A DNA stretch of 6,550 bases from Candidatus Omnitrophota bacterium (GTDB taxonomy: Bacteria > Omnitrophota > JAUWXU01): assembly GCA_030616145.1 (NCBI GenBank), contig JAUWXU010000039.1, forward strand, positions 1-6,550. Reading direction: 5' to 3'. How positions within the stretch are numbered: the stretch's first letter is position 1; each line of letters starts with the position of its first letter. Below, one piece after another: positions 1-6,509 of this stretch. The notes under the pieces are model-generated. The model saw nothing but the letters and a program-made list of their open reading frames with translations, was not told where the DNA came from and searched no databases. A program made the translations under genes and the position numbers.

Positions 1-557
1 AACTGCCGGGCTTCTTTAACAATAGAATCAATCGGTCTACTGCGATATCTGCCGCGAAGCTTCCAAATCACACAAAAACTGCAACGGTGGCTGCATCCTT
101 CGGATATCTTAAGATAAGAAAAATGTTGAGGGGTAATAAAAACCCTTGGCGTAGCATGATTACAGATAAAGACTGGCTTATTTACCTCAAACACCCTCTT
201 ACCGTTAAGGGCCTTTTTAATTATACTGCTGATCCTGTCATAATCACCGGTCCCGACAAAGGCGTCTATTTCTTTTAATTCATTGAATAATTTTTTCTTA
301 TAGCGCTGGACAAGGCAGCCGCTGACTATCACCACTTTAGGCCTCCCCTCCTTTTTTAGATGAATCAAGTCCAGGACGGCATCGATCGATTCTCTCTTTG
401 CTGATTCAATAAAAGCGCAGGTATTTACTATTCCTACATCTGAAAGCTTTATGTCGTCACTGATTTTATAACCGGACCTTTTTAACAGGCCGAGCATTAT
501 TTCAGAATCAACCAGGTTCCGCGGACATCCTAAACTGAGTATACCTACCTTGATCAT
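1..557 (-). CDS. rimO: Ribosomal protein S12 methylthiotransferase RimO, N-terminal part (3' end outside window)
   Basis: The first 185 codons of a radical-SAM methylthiotransferase are visible, open to the window edge. The N-terminal UPF0004-type domain begins MIKVGILSLGCPRNLVDSE, close to the RimO signature, and carries its three cluster cysteines at C11, C47 and C81. The radical-SAM motif C-x3-C-x2-C follows at C155, C159 and C162, then RGRYRSRP, also typical of RimO. RimO uses two 4Fe-4S clusters and S-adenosylmethionine to methylthiolate a conserved aspartate of ribosomal protein S12 in the cytoplasm. The tRNA enzymes MiaB and MtaB are relatives; the SLGCPRNLVDSE and RYRSRP motifs favour RimO. 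The ATG at 555-557 has an AAGG-containing SD just upstream. One oddity is that residue 165, normally proline after the third cysteine (C-x-x-P), is tryptophan. The missing part should hold the rest of the SAM barrel and the TRAM domain. Confidence 0.93.
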   Translation of the reverse strand, partial: MIKVGILSLGCPRNLVDSEIMLGLLKRSGYKISDDIKLSDVGIVNTCAFIESAKRESIDAVLDLIHLKKEGRPKVVIVSGCLVQRYKKKLFNELKEIDAFVGTGDYDRISSIIKKALNGKRVFEVNKPVFICNHATPRVFITPQHFSYLKISEGCSHRCSFCVIWKLRGRYRSRPIDSIVKEARQ

Positions 558-560
558 AAA

Positions 561-567
561 CTACCTT
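561..567 (-). promoter_or_regulatory. Probable ribosome binding site of rimO
   Basis: On the minus strand AAGGTAG lies three bases before the ATG at 557; its AAGG core sits six bases from the start codon. It lies just outside the inverted repeat at 576-646, so the repeat hairpin would not cover it. Confidence 0.5.
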
Positions 568-575
568 ATATGAGA

Positions 576-646
576 AACCAGAAACCAGAGTACAGAAACC
601 AGATTTTTCTTGACCCCTTCTGGTTTCTGGTTACTAGTTTCTGGTT
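576..646. repeat. Imperfect inverted repeat made of GAAACCA-type short units, filling the rodZ-rimO gap
   Basis: The left arm 576-603 and right arm 619-646 are reverse complements at 23 of 28 positions, around a 15-base loop (604-618). GAAACCAG occurs three times on the left, at 574-581, 581-588 and 595-602. The right side carries the complementary CTGGTTTC at 620-627 and the direct repeat TTTCTGGTTAC at 624-634 and 638-648. The structure starts two bases after the rodZ stop and ends 18 bases before the rimO start, so it is essentially the whole spacer. RNA from either strand could fold into a long hairpin. There is no T-run after it on the minus strand, so it is not a canonical intrinsic terminator. 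It may be a dispersed REP- or MITE-like element, an RNA-processing site or an attenuating hairpin; the sequence alone does not decide. Confidence 0.85.
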
Positions 647-648
647 AC

Positions 649-1398
649 CTATCGATTAACTTTGATGCTCTCTTTGGTTAAGATAACTTCCTTTAAAACC
701 TCACCTTCTTTGCCCAATTTTCCCAATGAATTGCCATTCAAATTCAACTTAAAGGCCCCGGCATTGCCAATCCGCAATCTAATCTTATCTTCACCCTGCC
801 AGACCTCCCTATCCCCCTGGAAAAGCATGCCCTGGAAAAGCAGCTTACCGTTGCATCTTACCTCCAGCCACCCATCTTTTTCGGCAAAGACCTCCAATCT
901 CAACGGCCCGCTTACCTTTTTGACGGATCTAACCGACGGGGACAATATTTTTTTAACTTCGACCGGTTTAACCTTGGCAGAAGAGGCCGCCTGCTCGGCA
1001 TCTTTTGAGCGGGCTGATTTCCGTGATAGCACCCCCCTGATAGCAAAAAATCCGGAAATCAGGATAATTATCAGAACTGCGCTCAAGGACCCCACTACAA
1101 TAAATTTGTCTAAACGAAGGCGGGGAATTTTTTCCCCTTTCAAAACTAAAACCTGCTCTGGCTCGGGCGGGTGCGTGGAAAGATATTCCTCAATCAATGG
1201 ACCACTCTGGAGACCTAAATACTCGCCATATCTCTTCAGGAATCCCTTAACATAGGCCGGGCTGGGCAAAAGGTGAAAGTTATCATCTTCTAAATTTTTT
1301 AGCACACTATGATGAATCTTGGTCTGGGAGGCCACTTCTTCCAGAGACAATCCTTTCTTCTCTCTAGTCTTTTTTAATATTTTACCTATTGACTTCAT
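649..1398 (-). CDS. rodZ: RodZ-family cytoskeletal protein (HTH, one membrane segment, DUF4115)
   Basis: This 249-residue protein has the RodZ layout. An N-terminal Cro/CI-type helix-turn-helix domain spans about residues 4-68, followed by a basic stretch, a single transmembrane helix at about 99-120, a short Lys/Ser/Ala-rich linker, and a C-terminal DUF4115 domain at about 166-243. DGWLEVRCNGKLLFQG resembles the matching segment of E. coli RodZ. Y49 and F53 align with E. coli F60 and Y64, which contact MreB. RodZ links MreB filaments inside the cell to the cell-wall elongation machinery across the inner membrane. The protein is shorter than E. coli RodZ because the periplasmic linker is reduced. 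The ATG lies inside the 3' end of ftsK (17-base overlap) and has a GGGAGG site nine bases upstream, so translational coupling to ftsK is likely. A B. subtilis relative, ymfM, sits next to pgsA near recA. Confidence 0.9.
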   Translation of the reverse strand: MKSIGKILKKTREKKGLSLEEVASQTKIHHSVLKNLEDDNFHLLPSPAYVKGFLKRYGEYLGLQSGPLIEEYLSTHPPEPEQVLVLKGEKIPRLRLDKFIVVGSLSAVLIIILISGFFAIRGVLSRKSARSKDAEQAASSAKVKPVEVKKILSPSVRSVKKVSGPLRLEVFAEKDGWLEVRCNGKLLFQGMLFQGDREVWQGEDKIRLRIGNAGAFKLNLNGNSLGKLGKEGEVLKEVILTKESIKVNR

Positions 1399-3655
1399 CT
1401 TGATCTTCCTCCCACCTATCGACCAATATCTCCCGCGGCCTTGAACCCCGATAAGATCCTACTATCCCTTTCTCTTCCATCGCATCTATCAGGCGGGCTG
1501 CCCTGGTATAACCCAGGCGCATTCTTCGTTGAAGCATAGATACTGAGGCCTGTTTTGTCTCCAGCACCATTCTTGCCGCCTCGGCAAACAATTCATCCTG
1601 TTCAAAGTATGACCGGCTGGCCTTTTCTTCGAAAGATTTAAGAAGCTCCTCGTTATACTGCGGACTCTCCTGCGATTTAATAAAACCGACCACCCTCTCT
1701 ATTTCTTTATCAGAAATTAAAGTGCCCTGACCACGAATGGGCTTGGAGACACCTGGTTTTAAAAAGAGAAAGTCGCCATTGCCCAAAAGTTTATCAGCAC
1801 CATTAGCATCCAGGACTGTGCGGGAATCCACTTTGGTAGCCACCTTGAAAGATATGCGGGCCGGGAAATTGGCCTTTATTACACCGGTGAGTACATCTAC
1901 TGATGGCCGCTGCGTAGCCAAAACAATATGTATACCCACTGCCCGGGAGAGTTGGGCCAGTCGGGTAATATGGTTTTCTATCTTTTCCTGAGCGATTGCC
2001 ATCAGGTCAGCTAATTCATCGATGATAATCACCAGGTAAGGCAAGGGTTTTAGTGTTTCGCCATTCAATCCCAGTTTTCCCGAAGTCAATTTCTGATTAT
2101 ACACATCTATATTTCTGAGGCCTAATCTGGCAAATATTTTGTAGCGCTCTTCCATTTCATTCACTACCCAGCTCAGCGCGCCGGCTACTTTAGACGGTTC
2201 GGTAACAACAGGGCAGATCAAATGGGGCAGGTCGTTAAAAATTGCCAGTTCTACCCTTTTAGGGTCAACCATCAAAAATTTTATCCTATCAGGCGGCAGG
2301 CTGAACAATAACCCAATGATTATTGTATTGACACAAACGGTTTTACCGCTGCCGGTTGCTCCAGCAATTAATAGATGGGGCATTGCCGAAAGATCGTCAA
2401 CAACAGGTATTCCGGCAATGTCCTTACCAAGGGCCAGCTTTAATTTAGATGAAGAACCTTGCCACTGGGAAGACTCAATAATCTCTCTTAGATAAACCAG
2501 GGTAGTAATACTGTTAGGGACTTCAATCCCTACTGCTGCCTTTCCTGGTATCGGTGCAACTATCCGGATAGACCTGGCCTTCATAACCAGGGCGAGGTCT
2601 TCGTTTAACGCCACAATCCGATTAACCTTTACGCCCGGCGCAGGCAGTATCTCATAACGGGTGATAACCGGGCCGCGGTTAATCTCGGTAACCTTCACGT
2701 CTATCCCAAAATCCTTTAAGGTCTCTTCCAAAACTTTAGCATTTGCGTTCAAATCATCAATAATCTTTCTCTTTTCTACCGGCGGAGGGGAATCCAGTAA
2801 CTCCAAGGAAGGCAGCTTATATTTATCCGATGAACTACTACTTCTAGCAGCGACAGGTTTAGTAGAAGGCCCAATAACAGATGCTGTTCTTCTGTTATCC
2901 GAAATCGAATGTTTAATAATCGGTTTTGTTTCAGTCTTAACTTCAAGCCGGGGCATAACTTCCGGACTTGATTCAACCGAAGGTCTGGAAATTCTCCTTT
3001 TTTTCTCAATCCTTTCTGTTCCTGGCCGATATGCTTTGTCTATTAATCTCTTTTTTCTCCATCCGCTAATGCGGTCCGTCAAATTCCTGACCAAAGAAGG
3101 CAGATAAGAAAAAAGAAACGACCCAGTAGTTAATAGAATGGATAAAATAAATAAAGTAATTAAAATTACGTAAGAACCGATGATCCCGAAATAGGTAGCA
3201 CTCAGCCCTGAAAATCGAAACCCGATAATCCCGCCCCGGACTATCCTCTCAGCCGCGGCTCCCTCAATTCCAACTCCCCGTAAACTGAATATTGCTGAAA
3301 TAGATATCAATAAAATAACACTACCCAGTATTTTAATAACCGGCTTTTCTATCTCTTTGGACCTGCCATTTAACTTCAGGATTCCCCAACCAGCAGTAAG
3401 AAAAGGAATTAAAAAGGCTCCTCCTCCCAGGAGTAAAAAAAGAACCTGGGAAAAATAAGCACCGGCCACTCCGGCAAAATTAGAAGGATTTGAATTTGGA
3501 TAAGATGTGATTAGATTTGTATCGGCAGGATTATATGAAACCAAACTTAAGATAATCAAAGTGGTAAGGGCTATTAAAACTAAGCCCGTTATTTGATTTA
3601 TTCGTTCAGTCCTTTCCACTACTCCCCCAGCCATTTTCATTCCGATTAGTGACAT
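1382..3655 (-). CDS. ftsK: DNA translocase FtsK/SpoIIIE
   Basis: FtsK is a septal ATP-driven motor that pumps double-stranded DNA and clears chromosome termini during division. Counting from the ATG at 3655 (757 residues), four hydrophobic segments at about 22-45, 65-93, 107-126 and 154-186 form the membrane anchor. A short Ser/Pro/Lys-rich linker runs to about 290. The motor follows, with Walker A GATGSGKT at 432-439 (K438) and Walker B IIIDELADL with D546 and E547. ATQRPSVDVLTG and DSRTVLDANGADKLLG are typical FtsK motor signatures. The C-terminal gamma winged helix (about 700-745) includes LGYTRAARLIDAMEEKGIVG. The linker is far shorter than in E. coli FtsK, as in SpoIIIE-type proteins. 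The start is uncertain: TTG at 3658, ATG at 3655, 3640 or 3634 are all in frame and none has a strong SD. All lie inside dut, so initiation probably depends on coupling to dut. Family identity is certain; the exact N-terminus is not. Confidence 0.95.
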   Translation of the reverse strand: MSLIGMKMAGGVVERTERINQITGLVLIALTTLIILSLVSYNPADTNLITSYPNSNPSNFAGVAGAYFSQVLFLLLGGGAFLIPFLTAGWGILKLNGRSKEIEKPVIKILGSVILLISISAIFSLRGVGIEGAAAERIVRGGIIGFRFSGLSATYFGIIGSYVILITLFILSILLTTGSFLFSYLPSLVRNLTDRISGWRKKRLIDKAYRPGTERIEKKRRISRPSVESSPEVMPRLEVKTETKPIIKHSISDNRRTASVIGPSTKPVAARSSSSSDKYKLPSLELLDSPPPVEKRKIIDDLNANAKVLEETLKDFGIDVKVTEINRGPVITRYEILPAPGVKVNRIVALNEDLALVMKARSIRIVAPIPGKAAVGIEVPNSITTLVYLREIIESSQWQGSSSKLKLALGKDIAGIPVVDDLSAMPHLLIAGATGSGKTVCVNTIIIGLLFSLPPDRIKFLMVDPKRVELAIFNDLPHLICPVVTEPSKVAGALSWVVNEMEERYKIFARLGLRNIDVYNQKLTSGKLGLNGETLKPLPYLVIIIDELADLMAIAQEKIENHITRLAQLSRAVGIHIVLATQRPSVDVLTGVIKANFPARISFKVATKVDSRTVLDANGADKLLGNGDFLFLKPGVSKPIRGQGTLISDKEIERVVGFIKSQESPQYNEELLKSFEEKASRSYFEQDELFAEAARMVLETKQASVSMLQRRMRLGYTRAARLIDAMEEKGIVGSYRGSRPREILVDRWEEDQDEVNR
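1408..1413 (-). promoter_or_regulatory. Ribosome binding site of rodZ, inside the ftsK coding sequence
   Basis: GGGAGG on the minus strand is nine bases from the rodZ ATG at 1398. It lies within the last codons of ftsK and supports the chosen rodZ start and its overlap with ftsK. Confidence 0.65.
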
Positions 3656-4070
3656 CAAGCTTATCTTTTTCGACGATGTTCACGCGGGCTAGCGGTAAGA
3701 TTAGCATCTGGGCAATGCGTTCTCCTGTTTCAATATTGTATTTGGCGGCGCTGGTATTCAAGACTACCACTTTTACTTCGCCTCTATAATTCGAGTCTAT
3801 GACCCCGGCCATGATATGTATTCCCTCTCTGGAGGCCAGCCCACTGCGGTCTTTAATAACTCCTACAAAACCGGAGGGAATAGAGAGGTGTACGCCGGTC
3901 GGTAATACTACCCTTTGGCCGGCAGGAATAGCGACCTGTTCTGCTGAGCGAAGGTCTATACCTGCATCTCCTTTTCTTGAATAAGAAGGAAGAGGAAGGC
4001 CTTTTATTCTGGCTTCCTCGGTAAGCCGGATCTCCAGGACTATGTTGCTGGCCGCTGTATCTATATCCAT
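3606..4070 (-). CDS. dut: Deoxyuridine 5'-triphosphate nucleotidohydrolase (dUTPase, trimeric type)
   Basis: This 154-residue enzyme hydrolyses dUTP to dUMP and pyrophosphate. It keeps uracil out of DNA and supplies dUMP for thymidylate synthesis. All five motifs of the homotrimeric family appear in order: GDAGIDL (34-40), DRSGLAS (74-80), AGVIDSNYRGE (88-98), GERIAQMLILP (116-126) and NGWGSSG (146-152). D92 is the likely catalytic aspartate that activates water; Y95 follows in the same motif, which lines the deoxyuridine pocket. Motif V usually reads GGFGSTG. Here the uracil-stacking phenylalanine is W148, while the phosphate-binding arginine is kept as R143. Length is normal. The ATG directly follows the pnp stop codon with no gap, and an AAGGA site lies ten bases upstream inside pnp. 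The 3' end, including motif V, overlaps the start of ftsK in another frame. Confidence 0.95.
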   Translation of the reverse strand: MDIDTAASNIVLEIRLTEEARIKGLPLPSYSRKGDAGIDLRSAEQVAIPAGQRVVLPTGVHLSIPSGFVGVIKDRSGLASREGIHIMAGVIDSNYRGEVKVVVLNTSAAKYNIETGERIAQMLILPLARVNIVEKDKLDVTNRNENGWGSSGKD

Positions 4071-6191
4071 TTACTTTACTTCCTTATCTCCGCCTTCTTT
4101 CTTATCTTCGTCTTCCTTGACGGCCTGTTTTAGCGAAAGCTTGATTCGTCCCTGCTCATCAACACCAATTACCTTAACCCGTATACGGTCTCCTTCTTTC
4201 AGAACATCTTCAACCCGCTTAATATATCCCGAGGACAATTCAGATACGTGGATCAAACCATCCTGACCAGGCAGGACTTCGCAGAATGCACCAAATTTGG
4301 TTATTTTTCTGACCTTTCCTGAATATATCCTTCCTACTTCCACTTCCTCGGTCAGTTTTTTAATTATCTCTACCGCCTTGTCGCATGATTGTTGATCTAC
4401 AGAAACCACATTTATCTTGCCCTCGTCTCCAACTTCAATCTTGACGCCTGTATCATCCTGAATCTTCCTGATCGTCTTGCCGCCAGGACCGATTACCTCT
4501 CCTACCTTATTGGGATTTACCTTAATGGTAACAATCCGGGGCGCATGCGGAGAAAGAGATTCCTTTGGCTTAGCTATGGCCTGATTCATTTTTTCCAGGA
4601 TAAACATCCTCGCTGTCTTAGCGTCCTTCATCGCCTGCCCGATAATTTGGGTAGAAATCCCGTCTATCTTTATATCCAACTGAATAGCGGTAATCCCTCG
4701 GGATGTCCCGGCAACCTTAAAATCCATATCTCCAAAGTGATCTTCCAAACCAGTAATATCGGTAAGCAATACGGTCTTCTCGCCTTCTTTAATTAATCCC
4801 ATGGCTATTCCGCTCACTGCTGCCTTTATCGGAATACCGGCATCCATCAAGGCTAGCGATGCGCCACAGACAGTTGCCATGCTGGAAGAACCGTTTGAGG
4901 CCAGGATATCAGAAACCAACCTAACAGTGTAAGGAAACTCCTCTCCGGAAGGCATAACCCACCCTATAGCCTTTTCAGCCAAGGCGCCATGGCCTATCTC
5001 CCTTCTCCCCGGTCCGCGCATCGGCCGCACCTCACCAACACTGAACGGAGGAAAACTATAGTGCAACATAAACCGTTTATAGGAAACTCCTTGCAATGCA
5101 TCTATCATCTGTTCGTCCAGCCGGCTCCCCAGGGTAGTAGTAGTCAAACCTTGGGTTTGACCTCGACTAAAAAGGGCAGAGCCATGAGGCCTGGGTAAAA
5201 TCCCTACCTCGCAATGAATATCCCTGATGGAATTACACTTGCGGCCAGCCACCCTGACACCCTTATCAATAATCATCTCCCTTACCTTTTCACATTCAAC
5301 CTTCTCCAGGCTAAGTTTAACATCATCTTCTGTCCACTGGGAATCTTCATCAATCAACTTCTCGGCCAGTCGATCACATAAAAGACCTAGTGATTCCTCT
5401 CTTTGTTCTTTTGATTCTAATTTAATTATTTTATCTAACTCGGCCTGCGCCAATTCTTTCACCTTCTGATAAAGTTTTTCATCTAATTCCTTGAGTTTGA
5501 TTTTTCTCTTTGGCCGCTTGTGAGAGGAAGCCAATTTCTCTTCTAATTCGATTATCTTCCGGAGCTCCTGATATCCAAGCTCTATCGCCTGCAGTATTGT
5601 TTCATCATCAAGCTGATTGGCGCCGCCCTCCAGCATAGTCACGCCATTTTTGGTCCCCGCTACTATCAGATTCAAATCACTACTGCTCAACTCTGAAAAT
5701 GTGGGATTAACAACAAAATTATTCTCCACTCTTCCTATTCTCACTGCTCCAACTAATTCGGGAAAGGGTATATCCGATATCCCCAAAGCAGCCGAAGCGC
5801 CAATCAGGGCCAGACAATCAGAGTCATTTTCTTCATCAGCGGACAAGACTGTTGCAATAATCTGAATCTCATTAATAAAACCGTCGGGGAAAAGAGGCCT
5901 CAGGGGGCGGTCAATTAACCTGGAAGACAGTATCTCTTTTTCAGAAGGGCGGCCTTCTCTTTTGAAGAAACCACCCGGAATCTTTCCGGCCGCAGAGGTC
6001 TTTTCTCTATATTCAACAGTCAGGGGAAGAAAACTGATTCCTTCCCTTGGCTCTTTTGATACTACCACAGTGACTAATACCACAGTACCCCCGTACTGGA
6101 CAGTAACTGCGCCATTTGCCAGCTTCGCCATCTTGCCTGTTTCAATAATCAAATCCTTCTTCCCAAGAACTATTTTTACTTTTTCTGACAT
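4071..6191 (-). CDS. pnp: Polyribonucleotide nucleotidyltransferase (PNPase)
   Basis: PNPase degrades RNA 3' to 5' by phosphorolysis, releasing nucleoside diphosphates; it can also add tails in reverse. The 706 residues match the usual bacterial length. The first RNase PH-like core (about 1-215) contains FFKREGRPSEKE and SRLIDRPLRPLFP. An all-alpha linker (about 216-310) follows. The second, catalytic core (about 315-540) has GSALFSRGQTQGL, GPGRREIGHGALAEKA and EDHFGDMDFKVAGT. D484 and D490 correspond to E. coli D486 and D492, needed for metal-dependent catalysis. A KH domain (about 552-612) has the GPGG loop at 568-571, and an S1 domain (about 617-690) is followed by a short acidic/lysine-rich tail. 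The ATG at 6189-6191 has two tandem AAGGAGAT sequences upstream. It lies 35 bases after rpsO, the classical rpsO-pnp pair, and its stop abuts the dut start. Confidence 0.97.
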   Translation of the reverse strand: MSEKVKIVLGKKDLIIETGKMAKLANGAVTVQYGGTVVLVTVVVSKEPREGISFLPLTVEYREKTSAAGKIPGGFFKREGRPSEKEILSSRLIDRPLRPLFPDGFINEIQIIATVLSADEENDSDCLALIGASAALGISDIPFPELVGAVRIGRVENNFVVNPTFSELSSSDLNLIVAGTKNGVTMLEGGANQLDDETILQAIELGYQELRKIIELEEKLASSHKRPKRKIKLKELDEKLYQKVKELAQAELDKIIKLESKEQREESLGLLCDRLAEKLIDEDSQWTEDDVKLSLEKVECEKVREMIIDKGVRVAGRKCNSIRDIHCEVGILPRPHGSALFSRGQTQGLTTTTLGSRLDEQMIDALQGVSYKRFMLHYSFPPFSVGEVRPMRGPGRREIGHGALAEKAIGWVMPSGEEFPYTVRLVSDILASNGSSSMATVCGASLALMDAGIPIKAAVSGIAMGLIKEGEKTVLLTDITGLEDHFGDMDFKVAGTSRGITAIQLDIKIDGISTQIIGQAMKDAKTARMFILEKMNQAIAKPKESLSPHAPRIVTIKVNPNKVGEVIGPGGKTIRKIQDDTGVKIEVGDEGKINVVSVDQQSCDKAVEIIKKLTEEVEVGRIYSGKVRKITKFGAFCEVLPGQDGLIHVSELSSGYIKRVEDVLKEGDRIRVKVIGVDEQGRIKLSLKQAVKEDEDKKEGGDKEVK
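4081..4091 (-). promoter_or_regulatory. Ribosome binding site of dut, within the 3' end of pnp
   Basis: On the minus strand GGAGATAAGGA lies upstream of the dut ATG, with its AAGGA ending ten bases before the start. The identical 11 bases occur upstream of pnp at 6195-6205. Here they also encode PNPase residues near its C-terminus (frame G-D-K-E). Confidence 0.55.
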
Positions 6192-6207
6192 ATCTCCTTA
6201 TCTCCTT
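6192..6207 (-). promoter_or_regulatory. Tandem Shine-Dalgarno sequences before pnp
   Basis: The minus strand reads AAGGAGAT twice in direct succession before the pnp ATG. The far AAGGAG is ten bases from the ATG and the near one only two bases. Neither is at the usual 5-9 base spacing. A third related AGGAGATAAG spans the rpsO stop codon at 6226-6235. Both copies match the anti-SD well; which one ribosomes use cannot be read from sequence. Confidence 0.65.
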
Positions 6208-6226
6208 AACTAAAGCACTTAGCTAC

Positions 6227-6496
6227 TTATCTCCTGAGGCCTAATTCTTTAATGATCTTGCTATATTTCTCCGGGTCCTGCCTTTTTAAATAATCCAAAA
6301 ATCGTCTTCTTTGGCTAACCAATTTTAGAAGCCCATGTCTTGAATGATGATCTTTTTTATGGACCTTAAAGTGTTCACTAAGATCATTTATTCTCCTGGT
6401 CAACAAAGCTATCTGGATAGCACTGGAGCCAGTATCTTTGTCATGGATTTTGTAATTTTGCATTATCTTGCTCTTTTCCTCTTTGCCCAGTTTCAT
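6227..6496 (-). CDS. rpsO: 30S ribosomal protein S15
   Basis: S15 is a primary 16S rRNA-binding protein of the small subunit platform and contacts the central domain early in assembly. The family signature is complete: DTGSSAIQIALLTRRI, then HKKDHHSRHGLLKLVSQRR, FLDYLKRQDPEKY and the terminal LGLRR. The ATG at 6494-6496 gives 89 residues, the canonical length. It has GAGGGG seven bases upstream, so it is preferred over the in-frame TTG at 6511, which would add five residues with no support. In E. coli S15 represses its own mRNA through a structured leader; too little leader is visible here to judge. It is followed by pnp after a short gap, the widespread rpsO-pnp arrangement. Confidence 0.97.
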   Translation of the reverse strand: MKLGKEEKSKIMQNYKIHDKDTGSSAIQIALLTRRINDLSEHFKVHKKDHHSRHGLLKLVSQRRRFLDYLKRQDPEKYSKIIKELGLRR

Positions 6497-6503
6497 TTTA
6501 AGA

Positions 6504-6509
6504 CCCCTC
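6504..6509 (-). promoter_or_regulatory. Ribosome binding site of rpsO
   Basis: GAGGGG on the minus strand sits seven bases before the ATG at 6496. This fixes the S15 start at the 89-residue form. The site overlaps the TGA (6508-6510) of the possible preceding reading frame. Confidence 0.75.

Noticed and set aside
87..278. A 63-codon plus-strand open frame
   Set aside because: It is antisense to rimO, which shows the correct cysteine motifs in the minus frame.
576..646. Intrinsic transcription terminator after rodZ
   Set aside because: The stem is long and A/T-rich, and no T-tract follows on the minus strand (TCTCATATAAGG). A terminator role is possible but not of the canonical type.
574..648. 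CRISPR array interpretation of the repeated GAAACCAG units
   Set aside because: Units are 7-11 bases, partly overlapping and arranged in inverted orientation. There are no 25-40 base repeats with unique spacers, and no cas genes in the window.
662..1255. A 197-codon open frame on the plus strand
   Set aside because: It lies entirely antisense to rodZ, whose domains are clear. The translation is Ser/Pro/Leu-rich with no recognisable motif, and there is no start context.
2661..3107. A 148-codon plus-strand open frame
   Set aside because: It is antisense to the ftsK linker and motor start and has low-complexity Ser/Leu composition, typical of a shadow frame.
4389..4796. A 135-codon plus-strand open frame
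   Set aside because: It is antisense to the catalytic core and KH region of pnp, whose conservation explains the sequence.
6204..6226. Regulatory hairpin between rpsO and pnp
   Set aside because: The best pairing is seven pairs with two G-U and a three-base loop, too weak to claim.
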